From: Telluribacter sp035998675
Lineage (GTDB): Bacteria > Bacteroidota > Bacteroidia > Cytophagales > Spirosomataceae
Assembly (NCBI RefSeq): GCF_035998675.1
Contig: NZ_DASYHI010000020.1
Location: forward strand, 806,001 to 870,000
Length of the DNA stretch: 64,000 bases
Direction of reading: 5' to 3'
In this document: one piece after another, positions 26,277 to 35,808 of the stretch
Position numbering within the stretch: position 1 is the stretch's first letter
Layout: each line of letters opens with the position of its first letter
Translations under genes and position numbers: made by a program
The notes under the pieces: model-generated
What the model was told of the DNA's origin: nothing
What the model saw: only the letters and a program-made list of their open reading frames with translations
The model's database searches: none

Positions 26277-27362
26277 TTACCTTTCTTTCCACCGCCACCA
26301 CCCCCCGGCCGAACCTACCAGAAGCCCGGGAGCAATGAGCCAAAGGGGTACCTTGTACATCACCGTAAAGGTTAGCAGGACAAAGAGGATAAAAACCGGC
26401 CGTACGGTGTCCTCCATGAGCTGGTGCTGCCGGTACAGGTAACTATGGTACAGGAGCAGCGCCCCGAGGCCCAGGCTGTACAGTTGCAGGAGTCCCGCCG
26501 GGCTAAGTTCTCCTCCCAGGTAACGCAGGGCCAGGCAGGTTTCCGGCAGAAGAAGAATGGCGTGCAACAGGGCCAGCCGACCGTACCGCTTCGTTGCCGC
26601 CACGGGCAGCGAACGCCCCCACTGCCACACCCGGCTTTCCCACAGGTACAGCTCGTAAGAAACACCTGCGTTGAGCAGGTAGGCAAAGGTACAGCCAATG
26701 GCTGGCAGGCGGAGGTCGTAGGTACCGGTATGGTAGTAAATGAGCGTTCCCGAAAAAAAAAGTAAGGCTCCGGCCTTGCTTATCAGCAGCGTAAGTCCGC
26801 GTTCGCGCAGCAGCCATTCCAGCGTCCAGAAGGTCCAGCTCCGGGGTCGGCGAAAGGGCAGCGCGACGGTACCCGCTTTTTGCTTTTGTACCTTTCCGGG
26901 GTTCCTTAGCCGATGCTCCGCTAAGGCTACCAGCAACAGCGTCAGGAGCAGCCAGTACACCGGCACCGGCCAGTACTGCCCCAGAAGCCCATCCTGCCGG
27001 GCCTCCTGCCGGGCAATAAAAAAGATATAGGTACCATAAAAAAGTATGGGCTGAAGGAGCCCCAGGGCTACCGCCAACAGGTAATAGTACCGCCGGAGTG
27101 GGGGTAATAGCCGTGCCTGGTACACAAACGTATAGGCAGGCAGTGACCAAAGCTGCTCCACAAACTGCCCCACCATACCCGTATACAGCCCCCAGATCAG
27201 CAACAGGTAAAGCATGCCGTGCTCATCGTTCAGGAAAAAGACCGCGAAAGCGTGGTGCTCCCGTCCGGAAAGAAATCCGAAAATCAGACCAAGTACTACA
27301 AAAAAGAATCCCGCCCGCTGCCGGTAAAATTCCTGGACGGTGGAGGCCAACAGCACCTTCAT
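26277..27362 (-). CDS. ABC exporter membrane subunit
   Basis: 361-residue polytopic inner-membrane protein from ATG 27362 (MKVLLASTVQEFYRQR). It shows about nine to ten hydrophobic helices with short basic loops (for example FFFVVLGLIFGFLSG, LLLIWGLYTGMVGQF, YWLLLTLLLVALAEH). No recognised domain motif. It follows an ABC ATPase gene on the same strand, 52 bp apart, so it is taken as the permease of that transporter. Long Tyr/Trp/Leu-rich helices resemble ABC-2-type permeases of Bacteroidota. Substrate unknown. Confidence 0.75.
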   Translation of the reverse strand: MKVLLASTVQEFYRQRAGFFFVVLGLIFGFLSGREHHAFAVFFLNDEHGMLYLLLIWGLYTGMVGQFVEQLWSLPAYTFVYQARLLPPLRRYYYLLAVALGLLQPILFYGTYIFFIARQEARQDGLLGQYWPVPVYWLLLTLLLVALAEHRLRNPGKVQKQKAGTVALPFRRPRSWTFWTLEWLLRERGLTLLISKAGALLFFSGTLIYYHTGTYDLRLPAIGCTFAYLLNAGVSYELYLWESRVWQWGRSLPVAATKRYGRLALLHAILLLPETCLALRYLGGELSPAGLLQLYSLGLGALLLYHSYLYRQHQLMEDTVRPVFILFVLLTFTVMYKVPLWLIAPGLLVGSAGGWWRWKER

Positions 27363-27414
27363 ACTACTTCCGGATTTCTGAAAGTAAATTGAATACAATC
27401 TGAGTACCTGACTA

Positions 27415-28053
27415 TCATGGCAGAGACAGGGGTTGGAGCGTCCGGTTGGTCAGGGTGTAACGGGCAGTCAGGGGTAGGTCCGTTGGGGCGAAGGGCTGGT
27501 GCGAGGAGAGCAGGAAGGTGGTACCTTCCCGATGGTACCTGTTTATCAACCCGAATAAGGCCGCCCGCGCCTCCTGGTCAATGGTAATGAGGGGTTCGTC
27601 CAAAATAACAACCCGCGGCTGGCCCAGAAAAGCCAGCGCCAGCGAAACCTTTTTGACCATTCCGCTGGAACAGGCTCCCAGCGGCTGGGTCAGGTAGTTA
27701 ATCCCCAGCGTTTCAATGAGTGCCTGCGTCTGTCCGTCCGGGCTTCGGCGGGCTTCCGCCACAAACCCCAGCAAATCGGCCGGGCTAAGAAAAGCCGGAT
27801 AAAGTGGCTCGGCTTCTCCGATACTTACCCGCAACCGGTACTCCACCGGATGTTTACGGGGTTCAAAACGTTCCTCCAGCAACACCTTTCCTTCAAAAGG
27901 CAACATACCCGCCAGCGTACGAAACAAGGTAGATTTACCGGCCCCGTTTTCGCCCTGAATCCAGTAAATACCGTGCCCTGCCTGCCAATGAGCGATGTCC
28001 AGTACCTGATGAGTACCGTAGCTTTTGCGAAGATTATGGATAGTAAGGGTCAT
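27415..28053 (-). CDS. ABC transporter ATP-binding protein
   Basis: 212-residue single nucleotide-binding domain. Walker A QGENGAGKSTLF; ABC signature CSSGMVKKVSLALAFLG (degenerate LSGGQ: SSGM); Walker B RVVILDEPLITID with the catalytic Glu; H-loop LSSHQPF. This is the type with one ATPase and one multi-helix permease. It leads the minus-strand pair and its ATG (28053) faces the divergent sterol-desaturase gene across 126 bp. The substrate cannot be inferred. Confidence 0.92.
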   Translation of the reverse strand: MTLTIHNLRKSYGTHQVLDIAHWQAGHGIYWIQGENGAGKSTLFRTLAGMLPFEGKVLLEERFEPRKHPVEYRLRVSIGEAEPLYPAFLSPADLLGFVAEARRSPDGQTQALIETLGINYLTQPLGACSSGMVKKVSLALAFLGQPRVVILDEPLITIDQEARAALFGLINRYHREGTTFLLSSHQPFAPTDLPLTARYTLTNRTLQPLSLP

Positions 28054-28179
28054 GGTTATTATAAAGCAGCGGGAATGGTAGCTGCAAAGTTGCTATTTCG
28101 GGAGAGTTACTGAATACTATTTTTTCTAAAAAAATGTTAATTTTATCAGCAGGCTTTTTTTCTATTACTACTAAATCCC

Positions 28180-29019
28180 ATGCAGACGCTTGTTGAGTAC
28201 TTTGAAAATATACCTTCCACCCACCGCAGCGCTATTCTGGTTGGTGGTATAACGTTGTTCTGGCTGCTGGAAGGCGCGTTCCCGCTGTTTCGGTTTGGGT
28301 ACAACAAGTGGAAGCACGCGGGCACCAATATCATCCTGACGCTCACCACCATTATCATTAACTTCCTGATGGCTTTTGTACTGATAAAGTCCAGTGACTG
28401 GGCCGTAGCGAATGAATTCGGGATTCTGCAATGGCTGCCCGCGCTACCGCTCTGGGCTTTCACGCTAACGGGTCTCCTGCTGCTCGACCTTGTGGGCGCC
28501 TGGTTTGTTCACTGGACCGAACATAAGGTAAAGTGGATGTGGCGCTTTCACCTGATTCACCATTCCGACCTGCACGTTGATACCACTACCGCCAACCGCC
28601 ACCACCCCGGCGAAAGCGTTTTTCGCTTTGTGTTTACCACCCTGGCGGTCGTATTTGCGGGGGCGCCCATGTGGATGGTTTTTCTGTACCAGTCGCTGTC
28701 GGTGGCGCTTTCGCAGTTCAATCACGCCAATATTACCCTCCCGCTATGGCTGGACCGGGTACTTAGCTGGGTACTGGTTACTCCCAACATGCACCACGTG
28801 CACCACCACTACGTTCAGCCGTATACTGACTCCAACTACGGCAATATTTTTTCCCTCTGGGACCACCTCTTTGGTACCTTTACCCGACTGGAGCACGACA
28901 AGCTCGTATACGGCATTGATACCCACATGGAAGAGGAAGAAAACGGTAAAATTGGAAGTCTGCTAAAAATTCCGTTTGGACAGTACCGCCCGCCGGTTGG
29001 AACTAAGCTGGCCGAATAG
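28180..29019 (+). CDS. Sterol desaturase / fatty acid hydroxylase superfamily protein (second copy)
   Basis: 279-residue membrane di-iron oxygenase. His clusters: HWTEHKVKWMWRFHLIHHSD (HxxxH and HxxHH) and HHVHHHYVQPYTDSNYGN, with WDHLFGTFTRLEHD at the end. It shares the superfamily with the gene at 1034-1972 but is shorter and lacks its basic tail. TAATTTTA at 28138-28145 may be a -7 element. Substrate unknown (sterol, carotenoid or fatty-acid hydroxylases are relatives). Confidence 0.9.
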   Translation: MQTLVEYFENIPSTHRSAILVGGITLFWLLEGAFPLFRFGYNKWKHAGTNIILTLTTIIINFLMAFVLIKSSDWAVANEFGILQWLPALPLWAFTLTGLLLLDLVGAWFVHWTEHKVKWMWRFHLIHHSDLHVDTTTANRHHPGESVFRFVFTTLAVVFAGAPMWMVFLYQSLSVALSQFNHANITLPLWLDRVLSWVLVTPNMHHVHHHYVQPYTDSNYGNIFSLWDHLFGTFTRLEHDKLVYGIDTHMEEEENGKIGSLLKIPFGQYRPPVGTKLAE

Positions 29020-29027
29020 CTTCTACC

Positions 29028-29059
29028 AAAAAGACCCGCTGTTTGGCGGGTCTTTTTTT
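29028..29059 (+). terminator. Terminator between sterol desaturase and DUF4249 genes
   Basis: AAAAAGACCCGC-TGTTTG-GCGGGTCTTTTT, a perfect 12-bp stem with T-run on the plus strand and A-run on the other side, so it may serve both convergent genes. Confidence 0.9.
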
Positions 29060-29062
29060 GTC

Positions 29063-30169
29063 CTAAAACTGCCAGAATCTGGGTGTTTTGGTGGTTCTAT
29101 ACAAGCTTTCGGTGCAGGTTTCACAAGGTGGCGGCATTCCACCGGCCCCGGACGGAGGAAGGGGAAATTCGGGCTCGCAGTTGGAGCGGTCGGCGCCGGT
29201 ACGGTCTACGTAGTACCCTACCCTTTCTACCCCAATCGCACCAAAAAAACCAAAAACATCTTCGTCCGGATTCGTCAGGCAGGTAATGTTGCCGGGAATG
29301 GCGGAGGGAGTTACATCAAATACCCCACCGGTGTTCTGCATCATTCGTTTAACCGAATTCCAGAACTGGTACGCCTCCCGCGAAAGCGCCTGCTGTTCGA
29401 TTTCGAGGTAGTAGCGGTCCAGGCAACCCACAGGTACTTCGGCGACCATTTGCCGCGAAATATTTTTCCCGTTAATGAGCGCGTCATTGGCCAGGTTGAT
29501 GCAGTTAGGGCCTGTACAACGAACGATGTCCCAGCAGTTGGTGGAACAACAGTATAAGCCATACACCGGATTACCGTACCGATCACGCTGGGCTCCGCAG
29601 AATAAGGCCTGCTTGTAGTGTACCGAGTTCCAGCGGTAGTAGTTGCCGCTTTCGGCGGGGTCTTTGGTATCAATAAATACCCGCCAGCCGCCCAGAATAT
29701 CCCTATTGGTTACGGGGTCGATAGTCCGATAGCTTTCGTCGTAGATCCGGTCAATATTGCTGACGGGCCGAATGGTTTCGGGTCGCGACTGGTACTTTTT
29801 CCCATTTGCTTCAATGTGCAGCTGGTAGGTTTTTCCGACTTCTCCCCGCAGCGATTGGGTATGGTACTCTCCTGGCGTTTTTTCCACCAGGTTTTCCCGG
29901 TTGCCCTGTTCGTCAGTAATGTACACAATGGCTTTCTGAATGGCGAGGTTTAGACCGGCGTAGGTGTAGTTGGCCGGGGTGGTTAGCCTTACAACATAAG
30001 GCCCTGGTTCATTGGTTATTGAGCCCTGAACCACTATACCGGGGGGTACTTCTTTGATTTCTCCGTCGTAGGGGGTTATACAACCGGCCAGCAACATCAG
30101 ACACCAACCCGTCAGGCGGGTAAAATTAAGTGCCGGTGTATAAAATTTTTTAATCTTAAAATCGCGCAT
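29063..30169 (-). CDS. DUF4249 lipoprotein (TonB-receptor partner), copy 2
   Basis: 368 residues from ATG 30169; the frame stays open another 40 codons upstream but ATG 30169 gives a lipoprotein signal with LLAGC lipobox. DUF4249 features: ITPYDGEIKEVPPGIVVQGS opening, YVVRLTTPANY, and a Cys-rich middle (CCSTNCWDIVRCTGPNCINL). It is about half identical by eye to the upstream copy at 30213-31292 and lies 43 bp after it, in one unit with the TonB receptor. Likely an outer-membrane-attached binding or plug-associated partner of the receptor, playing the place that SusD plays in other systems; this is inference. Confidence 0.88.
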   Translation of the reverse strand: MRDFKIKKFYTPALNFTRLTGWCLMLLAGCITPYDGEIKEVPPGIVVQGSITNEPGPYVVRLTTPANYTYAGLNLAIQKAIVYITDEQGNRENLVEKTPGEYHTQSLRGEVGKTYQLHIEANGKKYQSRPETIRPVSNIDRIYDESYRTIDPVTNRDILGGWRVFIDTKDPAESGNYYRWNSVHYKQALFCGAQRDRYGNPVYGLYCCSTNCWDIVRCTGPNCINLANDALINGKNISRQMVAEVPVGCLDRYYLEIEQQALSREAYQFWNSVKRMMQNTGGVFDVTPSAIPGNITCLTNPDEDVFGFFGAIGVERVGYYVDRTGADRSNCEPEFPLPPSGAGGMPPPCETCTESLYRTTKTPRFWQF

Positions 30170-30212
30170 GAATGGGTATGTAAAAACGTAGCTTTTAAAT
30201 AGGGTGAAATAG

Positions 30213-31292
30213 TTAAAATTCCCAGAAATCCGGTGTTTTTGCCGTTCGGTAACGGCTCTCCACGCAGGGAGCACAGCCCACCACACCACCCGCAGGGAGT
30301 GGGAGAATAGGAGGACAGTTGGAATATTCGGCCTGGGTACGATCCACCAGATGCCCCTTGCGGGTTATGCCCGCTACTTCAAAAAGCCCGAATACCTGCT
30401 CGTCCGGATTGGTGATACAGCGAATATTGCCGGGAATGGCCGTAGGGGCCGAGTCAAACACACCGCCGGTATTCTGCAGCATCTGTTTGGTGGCTTTCCA
30501 GTAAATATAAGCCTCCCGCGAGATCGACTGCTGCTCTACTTCCAGATACACCCGGTCCAGGCACTCCACGGGTACATTTGTAATAAGCTGCCGACTGATG
30601 GTCTTGCCGTTAATAAGGGCATCCGAACTCAGCGAGACACAATCCGGCCCCAGGCAACGCACTATATCCCAGCAGTACCCGCAGCAGGGAAACCGGAAGG
30701 CCGGATTGCCGGGGGGAACATCTATGGTAGCACACACATCGGTTAGTTTGTACCTGATCCAGTTCCAGCGGTAGTAGTTGCCGGGTTCGGAGGGGTCTTT
30801 GGTATCCACGTATACTTTCCAGCCGCCCTGCCGCTCTCTGCCGGTATTCGGCTCAAAAGACCGGAATGTTTCATCATATACCCGCTCAATGGGGTTGATA
30901 GATCGTAGTACTTCGGGACTAGACTCGTACTTTTTACCCCTGGCCTCAATGTGCAGCTGGTACCGGCGCCCCGTTACGCCCTGTAGCGTAGTGGTCTGGT
31001 ACAGGCCGGGTTCCTTCTGCTCGACCAGGTCTTCGCGGTTGCCTTCGTTATCTGTGATATAGACCTTTGCCTTCTCAACCCCAAAGCTCAGGCCTTTGTA
31101 GGCATTGCTGGCAGGTACTACGATTTTAATGGAATAAGGCCCCGGCAGATTGGACACCCTCCCCTGCACCACAATACCTGTCGATAGATCATGGATCTCT
31201 GCCTCATAGGGCGTCACACAACTTGCAAGCGCTATCAGGCCCCACCCCAGGGACCGGTTCCATTTCTTTTTGTATGAAGGCCAGAGCTTCAT
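30213..31292 (-). CDS. DUF4249 lipoprotein (TonB-receptor partner), copy 1
   Basis: 359 residues from ATG 31292, which overlaps the TGA of the receptor gene by one base (TGATG), a sign of tight co-translation. Lipobox LIALASC. Same layout as the next gene: VTPYEAEIHDLSTGIVVQGR, CCGYCWDIVRCLGPDCVSL, and a shared ending CVESRYRTAKTPDFWEF against CTESLYRTTKTPRFWQF. Tandem duplication with divergence suggests two lipoproteins of differing specificity for one receptor. Confidence 0.9.
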   Translation of the reverse strand: MKLWPSYKKKWNRSLGWGLIALASCVTPYEAEIHDLSTGIVVQGRVSNLPGPYSIKIVVPASNAYKGLSFGVEKAKVYITDNEGNREDLVEQKEPGLYQTTTLQGVTGRRYQLHIEARGKKYESSPEVLRSINPIERVYDETFRSFEPNTGRERQGGWKVYVDTKDPSEPGNYYRWNWIRYKLTDVCATIDVPPGNPAFRFPCCGYCWDIVRCLGPDCVSLSSDALINGKTISRQLITNVPVECLDRVYLEVEQQSISREAYIYWKATKQMLQNTGGVFDSAPTAIPGNIRCITNPDEQVFGLFEVAGITRKGHLVDRTQAEYSNCPPILPLPAGGVVGCAPCVESRYRTAKTPDFWEF

Positions 31293-33715
31293 CAAAACTT
31301 GAAATTATAGGTAAGCGAAGGGAAAATAGTACCGAAAATACTGAGCTTATAAGCCGAGGCCAGCGAATACGGCTTTATGTTGTAGAATACCGAGAAGGCG
31401 TTCTTGTGCGCGTATACATTGTAGATCGAAAATACCCAGCTTCCTTTCCAGCGGCGGTCGGGGTGCTTGTCGGGGTGCTCGTCAAACGTAATGGAAAAGT
31501 CGAGCCGGTGGTAGTTGGGAATACGCCCCTGGTTGCGGTCGGTATAGATGGGTACATTGGCCCCAAAAATGGTTGGCTCATAAAGTAGGTAGCGCCCCTT
31601 GGGGAAAGTACCCGGCCTTCCGCTGCTGAATGTAAAGTTGAACGATACGGTGGTAGTTACGCTGGGACGATAGACTGCCATGGCGTTGAGGGTGTGGGGG
31701 CGGTCGTAGTTGGCCGGGTACCAGCGTCCGCGGTTGATCCGCTCCTCCGGGTGGTCGCCCCCGATCTGCAAAAAGGTACGGGCGTAGGTATAGCTTACCC
31801 AGCCGGTCCAGAAACCCGTATTTTTCTTGGCCATCATTTCCAGACCGTAGGCCCGGCCCTGTCCCTGAAGTACGGCGGTTTCCAGCGTCGGATTAAGAAC
31901 AATGTCGGCTCCGTCGCGGTAATCAATGGCGTCTTTAAGTTTTTTATAGTACACCTCGGCGGAGGTTTCGTAGGTATCGTTTTTGAGGTTTTTAAACAAC
32001 CCGATGGACACCTGATTGGCCACCTGCGGGCGCAGGTAGGTACTACTCGTAGCCCAGCGGGCGGTGGGAAGCGCCGAAGTGGTATTGGAAATCAGGTGCA
32101 GGTACTGGATCATCCGGTTGTAGCCCATCTTAACGGAAGTAGCCGGATTTAGCGTCCAGCGTACCGCCAGGCGGGGCTCAAACCCGCCGTAGGTTTTTAC
32201 TACTTCCCCGGGACCGTAGTTTTCAATTTCGGTGACAGCATCCTCCGACCGGGGCAGCCCTGGCGTATAGCGGTACACACTGGCGGCGCCCAGGCGCAAA
32301 AACTGTGAATACCGCAGACCCGCCACCACCGAGAGCAAATCCGTCACCTTCCATTCATCCTCTATATAGAGGGCAGATTCCACGGCGTTTTCCCGTTCCA
32401 GATTTACCGGAAGTACGTTCGAAAACGGACCGGGGACCAGGTTGTTGGGTTGAATACCGTAGCTGATGGCGCTGGCACCCATCAGAAACTGGTGCCGCTC
32501 GTTGGACTTATTTGTGTACTGGACCCGGGCGTTGGCATAGGTTATCCCGGATTGCAGGTCCAGGGCGTTGGAAGAGTCAGGTACGGAGATATTCGCCGAG
32601 TATTTGCTAAGTACCCCTACGGCCTCCCAGGTAACGTTGTCGCGCAGCGTGTGCTGCCAGCGCAGGGTACCGCTGCGGGTGCGGTAGCCGTACAGCGACG
32701 AGGAGGCATTGACCTCCACATTGGAAAGTGAGTCAGAAGGAATTTTAAAATTATCGTCGCTGTAGTAGCCGGTAAAGGTCAGCTCACTGCGCTCGCTGAT
32801 TTTCCAGTACCACTTGTTGGTTATATCATAAAAGTTGGCTTTGGTCCCCCGCAGACTGGCGGGACCTAACCGGAAAAGGAAATCATTAAATGATGCCCGT
32901 ACCGCCAGCAGGGTGGATAGCTTCCCTTTCACCAGGGGTCCTTCCAGGGCCAGACGGCTGGCGACGAGGCCAATACCCCCACTACCCGTAAATTTTTCCG
33001 AATTGGGGTACTTGAGCCGGACGTCCAGTACCGAAGCGGCCCGGCCGCCGTATTGGGCCGGTATCCCCCCCCGGTTGAGCGTTACATCCCGTACCGCATC
33101 CTGATTAAACACCGAGAAAAATCCAAAGAGGTGGGAGGTATTGAACAGCGGTGCGTCGTCCATCAGAATCAGATTCTGATCAATGCTGCCACCCCGTACG
33201 TTAATCCCCGAAGTACCTTCGCCCACGGTCGTGACGCCCGGTAGCATCAGCAGGCTGCGCATAACGTCCACCTCCCCCATAAAGGCGGGAATCCGCTGAA
33301 TACTTCGGATGTTAAGCCGGGAAGCTCCAATCTCCACCTTCTGCACGTTTTCCTCGGGTTTGCCGGTAGTGACCGTTACTTCCTCCAGCAGCCGGGTGTC
33401 ATCCTCGAGCTGAAAGCTGACCCGGTTCTCGCCTTGCCGAAGTACTACCTCGCGGTACAGGGGAACAAAACCTATATAACTGATTTTCAGATTATAAGTA
33501 CCTGGCTTCAGGGTAAACAGATAAAAACCATCCTTGTCGGTCTGTACCCCTTTTCGGGTTTCGATCACGAAGACGTTGGCGTTGGACATGGGCTGTCCGG
33601 TAGTGGCGTTGGTAACGGTACCCATCAGGGCTACGGACTGCACCGACTGAGCCGCTATCTTTAAAGTAAAACATCCAAGTAAAACAGTGACAATCAGGCA
33701 GCGTAGAGTGAACAT
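31292..33715 (-). CDS. TonB-dependent outer-membrane receptor
   Basis: 807 residues. Signal peptide 1-22; carboxypeptidase-regulatory-like domain about 27-110 (GTVTNATTGQPMSNANVFVIETR, YIGFVPL); plug domain about 115-230 with DVMRSLLMLPGVTTVGEGTSGINVRGGSIDQNLILMDD split by typical turns; then a barrel of alternating strands. It imports a ligand into the periplasm using TonB energy. It heads an operon with two DUF4249 lipoproteins. This receptor/DUF4249 pairing is frequent in Cytophagales; the ligand is unknown. Not a SusC by partner type. Confidence 0.93.
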   Translation of the reverse strand: MFTLRCLIVTVLLGCFTLKIAAQSVQSVALMGTVTNATTGQPMSNANVFVIETRKGVQTDKDGFYLFTLKPGTYNLKISYIGFVPLYREVVLRQGENRVSFQLEDDTRLLEEVTVTTGKPEENVQKVEIGASRLNIRSIQRIPAFMGEVDVMRSLLMLPGVTTVGEGTSGINVRGGSIDQNLILMDDAPLFNTSHLFGFFSVFNQDAVRDVTLNRGGIPAQYGGRAASVLDVRLKYPNSEKFTGSGGIGLVASRLALEGPLVKGKLSTLLAVRASFNDFLFRLGPASLRGTKANFYDITNKWYWKISERSELTFTGYYSDDNFKIPSDSLSNVEVNASSSLYGYRTRSGTLRWQHTLRDNVTWEAVGVLSKYSANISVPDSSNALDLQSGITYANARVQYTNKSNERHQFLMGASAISYGIQPNNLVPGPFSNVLPVNLERENAVESALYIEDEWKVTDLLSVVAGLRYSQFLRLGAASVYRYTPGLPRSEDAVTEIENYGPGEVVKTYGGFEPRLAVRWTLNPATSVKMGYNRMIQYLHLISNTTSALPTARWATSSTYLRPQVANQVSIGLFKNLKNDTYETSAEVYYKKLKDAIDYRDGADIVLNPTLETAVLQGQGRAYGLEMMAKKNTGFWTGWVSYTYARTFLQIGGDHPEERINRGRWYPANYDRPHTLNAMAVYRPSVTTTVSFNFTFSSGRPGTFPKGRYLLYEPTIFGANVPIYTDRNQGRIPNYHRLDFSITFDEHPDKHPDRRWKGSWVFSIYNVYAHKNAFSVFYNIKPYSLASAYKLSIFGTIFPSLTYNFKF

Positions 33716-33865
33716 CTAGGAGAAGTGTGTATGATTATAAATTAACAAGAAGGTATCCAGAATAATCTACTGCCTGCTTTCAGCGCAATTTAATATCTGT
33801 TTATCTGCCCGTATTTTGGCAAAATTATTGTTAATGTTTTATAAATTTAGGGGCAGAATCATTTT

Positions 33866-35806
33866 ATGATCAAAAAGTTACAAATCCTCCCGTTTGTTGT
33901 CCTGATGAATGTACGTGCGCGGCACCTTCTTATAGGGTGCCTGATTATAGTGGGGTGGTTTGGAAGCGAACCGGTACTTGCTCAAAAAAATAAGGGGATT
34001 GTCGTCGATCAGCCCGCGCGGGACTGTGGTACCTTGCCCCCTCCCCCCGAAAAAGTTAAAAAAATTGAGGACGCCATCAAGAAGAAAAAGGCGCAGAGTC
34101 CGACACCCTTGGTGAAGGAAACCTCAATCATCCAGATTCCCATCAAAGCCCACATTGTGCGCAGGTCCAACGGTACCTCGGGTTTGTCCGTAGAAGTACT
34201 TAACAGCGCCATCGCGACTATGAATGGTCAGTACCTGCCCATGAACATGCAGTTCTACCTCTGCGGCCCCATTCACTACATTGACGACGACAATCTGTCG
34301 AATTGTGATATTGTACAGGATGACAAAGCCCTGTCCCTGCACAATGTCAACGATGCGCTCAATATTTATTTTACCGATAATCTTACTTCGGGTAACATAC
34401 CTTTGAATGGAATCTCGGCGTTTCCGAGCGACAATCCGCTGGATAACCGTATTATCATGAGCAACCGCGCTACCAGCAACGGCTCAACGCTGGCGCACGA
34501 AGTAGGTCACTACTGGAACCTGTACCATACGCACGAAACCTACTTTGGAGCAGAACTGGTCACCCGCGGAGCCGGGACTAACTGCATAAGTGCCGGAGAC
34601 CTGGTGTGCGATACCCCGGCCGACCCGTATAGTAACCAATTCGAAAACTGCGTTTACCATGACACCGAAAAAAAGGACGCCAATGGAGAACTGTATAGCC
34701 CGGATATGTTAAACCTGATGTCGTACTACCAGGTCTGCCGCAATCGTTTCACGGACGGACAATTCAACCGTATGGCTGATGGGTACCTCTATCGAAAGAC
34801 ACTTATGGATCAATCGGGCGCTTATAATTTGTCCTGTCAGCCGGAAGTAGCCGCGCCTACCCAGTTATCAGCCACATATGAAAATTGCTCGGTGGTGGTT
34901 AACTGGGCCGACAATTCGGATAGTGAAGCAGAATATATCATTGAACGGTCGGCCAGCGCGGGGGCTAATTTTGTAGCCGTGGGCAGAGTGGCAGCTAATG
35001 TTACTCAGTATTTGGATAGATCAATAATGGCCCAACCGGATGTTGCCTATTATTACCGGGTAGTAGCCGCCAATTCGAATGCAGTTTACAGTACTCCCCT
35101 GGCCGTAACCTTTGACCCCACGGCCACCTATTGCTACTGCATACCCGGAAGTACCAAATGCAATGACTTTGATATTATTAACAGGTTCACGATAAAGTAT
35201 GATACGGTAACCGTTCTGGATTTTAGCAGTGGTAATAATTGCTCAACAACCGGCTATAATGATTTTACGGCGGTCCCTTCTTTCCAGCCAGTTGCGCGAA
35301 GTACTACCTATAACTTTACCATTCAAAACCCCGGAAAATGGCCGCAAGGGATAACCATCTGGCTTGATTTTAACCAAAATCAACTATTCGAGGTGAGCGA
35401 AATTGCCTATCAGACACCCTGGTTTGGTATTAACACCAGCCCTACATTTAGTGGTACCCTGGCCATACCCGACACGGCCAAAACGGGCACTACCCGCCTG
35501 CGCGTACGGCTGCAGTATAACAAAAGCCCGACTGACCCCTGCGCGGGCTATGACTACGGCGAAACCGAAGACTACGCCATTACCATAGTGCCCGAAAAAG
35601 TAATCACCTCCGTAGCCTCGGGAGGTTGGAACGCCGCCGAAACCTGGTCGTGTGGGTGTGTACCTACCCTAACTGATAAAGTAGTACTTGAGACCGGCCA
35701 CACCGTAACGGTAGGTACCGGCACGGTGCAGTTGAAAAGCCTGGTGGTTAAGGACGGAGCCGCCCTGAACTTTGAGCAGGATGCGCAGCTCAATTTTCAG
35801 GAATAA
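33866..35806 (+). CDS. Secreted M43-like metalloprotease with FN3 and GEVED domains
   Basis: 646 residues; long N-terminus with a signal anchor (HLLIGCLIIVGWFGSEPVLAQ). Zinc site HEVGHYWNLYHTH (HExxHxxNxxH, where M43 enzymes usually have Gly for this Asn) at about 210, Met-turn LMSYYQV about 285. After it a fibronectin III domain (about 330-415), a GEVED domain about 465-575 (ITIWLDFNQNQLFEV, CAGYDYGETEDYAITI), and a terminal GGWNAAETWSCGCVPTLTDK segment common in Bacteroidota secreted proteins. Cleaves extracellular protein substrates by family. No obvious type A sorting domain ends the chain. Confidence 0.88.
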   Translation: MIKKLQILPFVVLMNVRARHLLIGCLIIVGWFGSEPVLAQKNKGIVVDQPARDCGTLPPPPEKVKKIEDAIKKKKAQSPTPLVKETSIIQIPIKAHIVRRSNGTSGLSVEVLNSAIATMNGQYLPMNMQFYLCGPIHYIDDDNLSNCDIVQDDKALSLHNVNDALNIYFTDNLTSGNIPLNGISAFPSDNPLDNRIIMSNRATSNGSTLAHEVGHYWNLYHTHETYFGAELVTRGAGTNCISAGDLVCDTPADPYSNQFENCVYHDTEKKDANGELYSPDMLNLMSYYQVCRNRFTDGQFNRMADGYLYRKTLMDQSGAYNLSCQPEVAAPTQLSATYENCSVVVNWADNSDSEAEYIIERSASAGANFVAVGRVAANVTQYLDRSIMAQPDVAYYYRVVAANSNAVYSTPLAVTFDPTATYCYCIPGSTKCNDFDIINRFTIKYDTVTVLDFSSGNNCSTTGYNDFTAVPSFQPVARSTTYNFTIQNPGKWPQGITIWLDFNQNQLFEVSEIAYQTPWFGINTSPTFSGTLAIPDTAKTGTTRLRVRLQYNKSPTDPCAGYDYGETEDYAITIVPEKVITSVASGGWNAAETWSCGCVPTLTDKVVLETGHTVTVGTGTVQLKSLVVKDGAALNFEQDAQLNFQE

Positions 35807-35808
35807 GG

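Noticed and set aside
29160..29557. Plus-strand open frame inside the DUF4249 gene
   Set aside because: Antisense to a supported lipoprotein gene; no motif.
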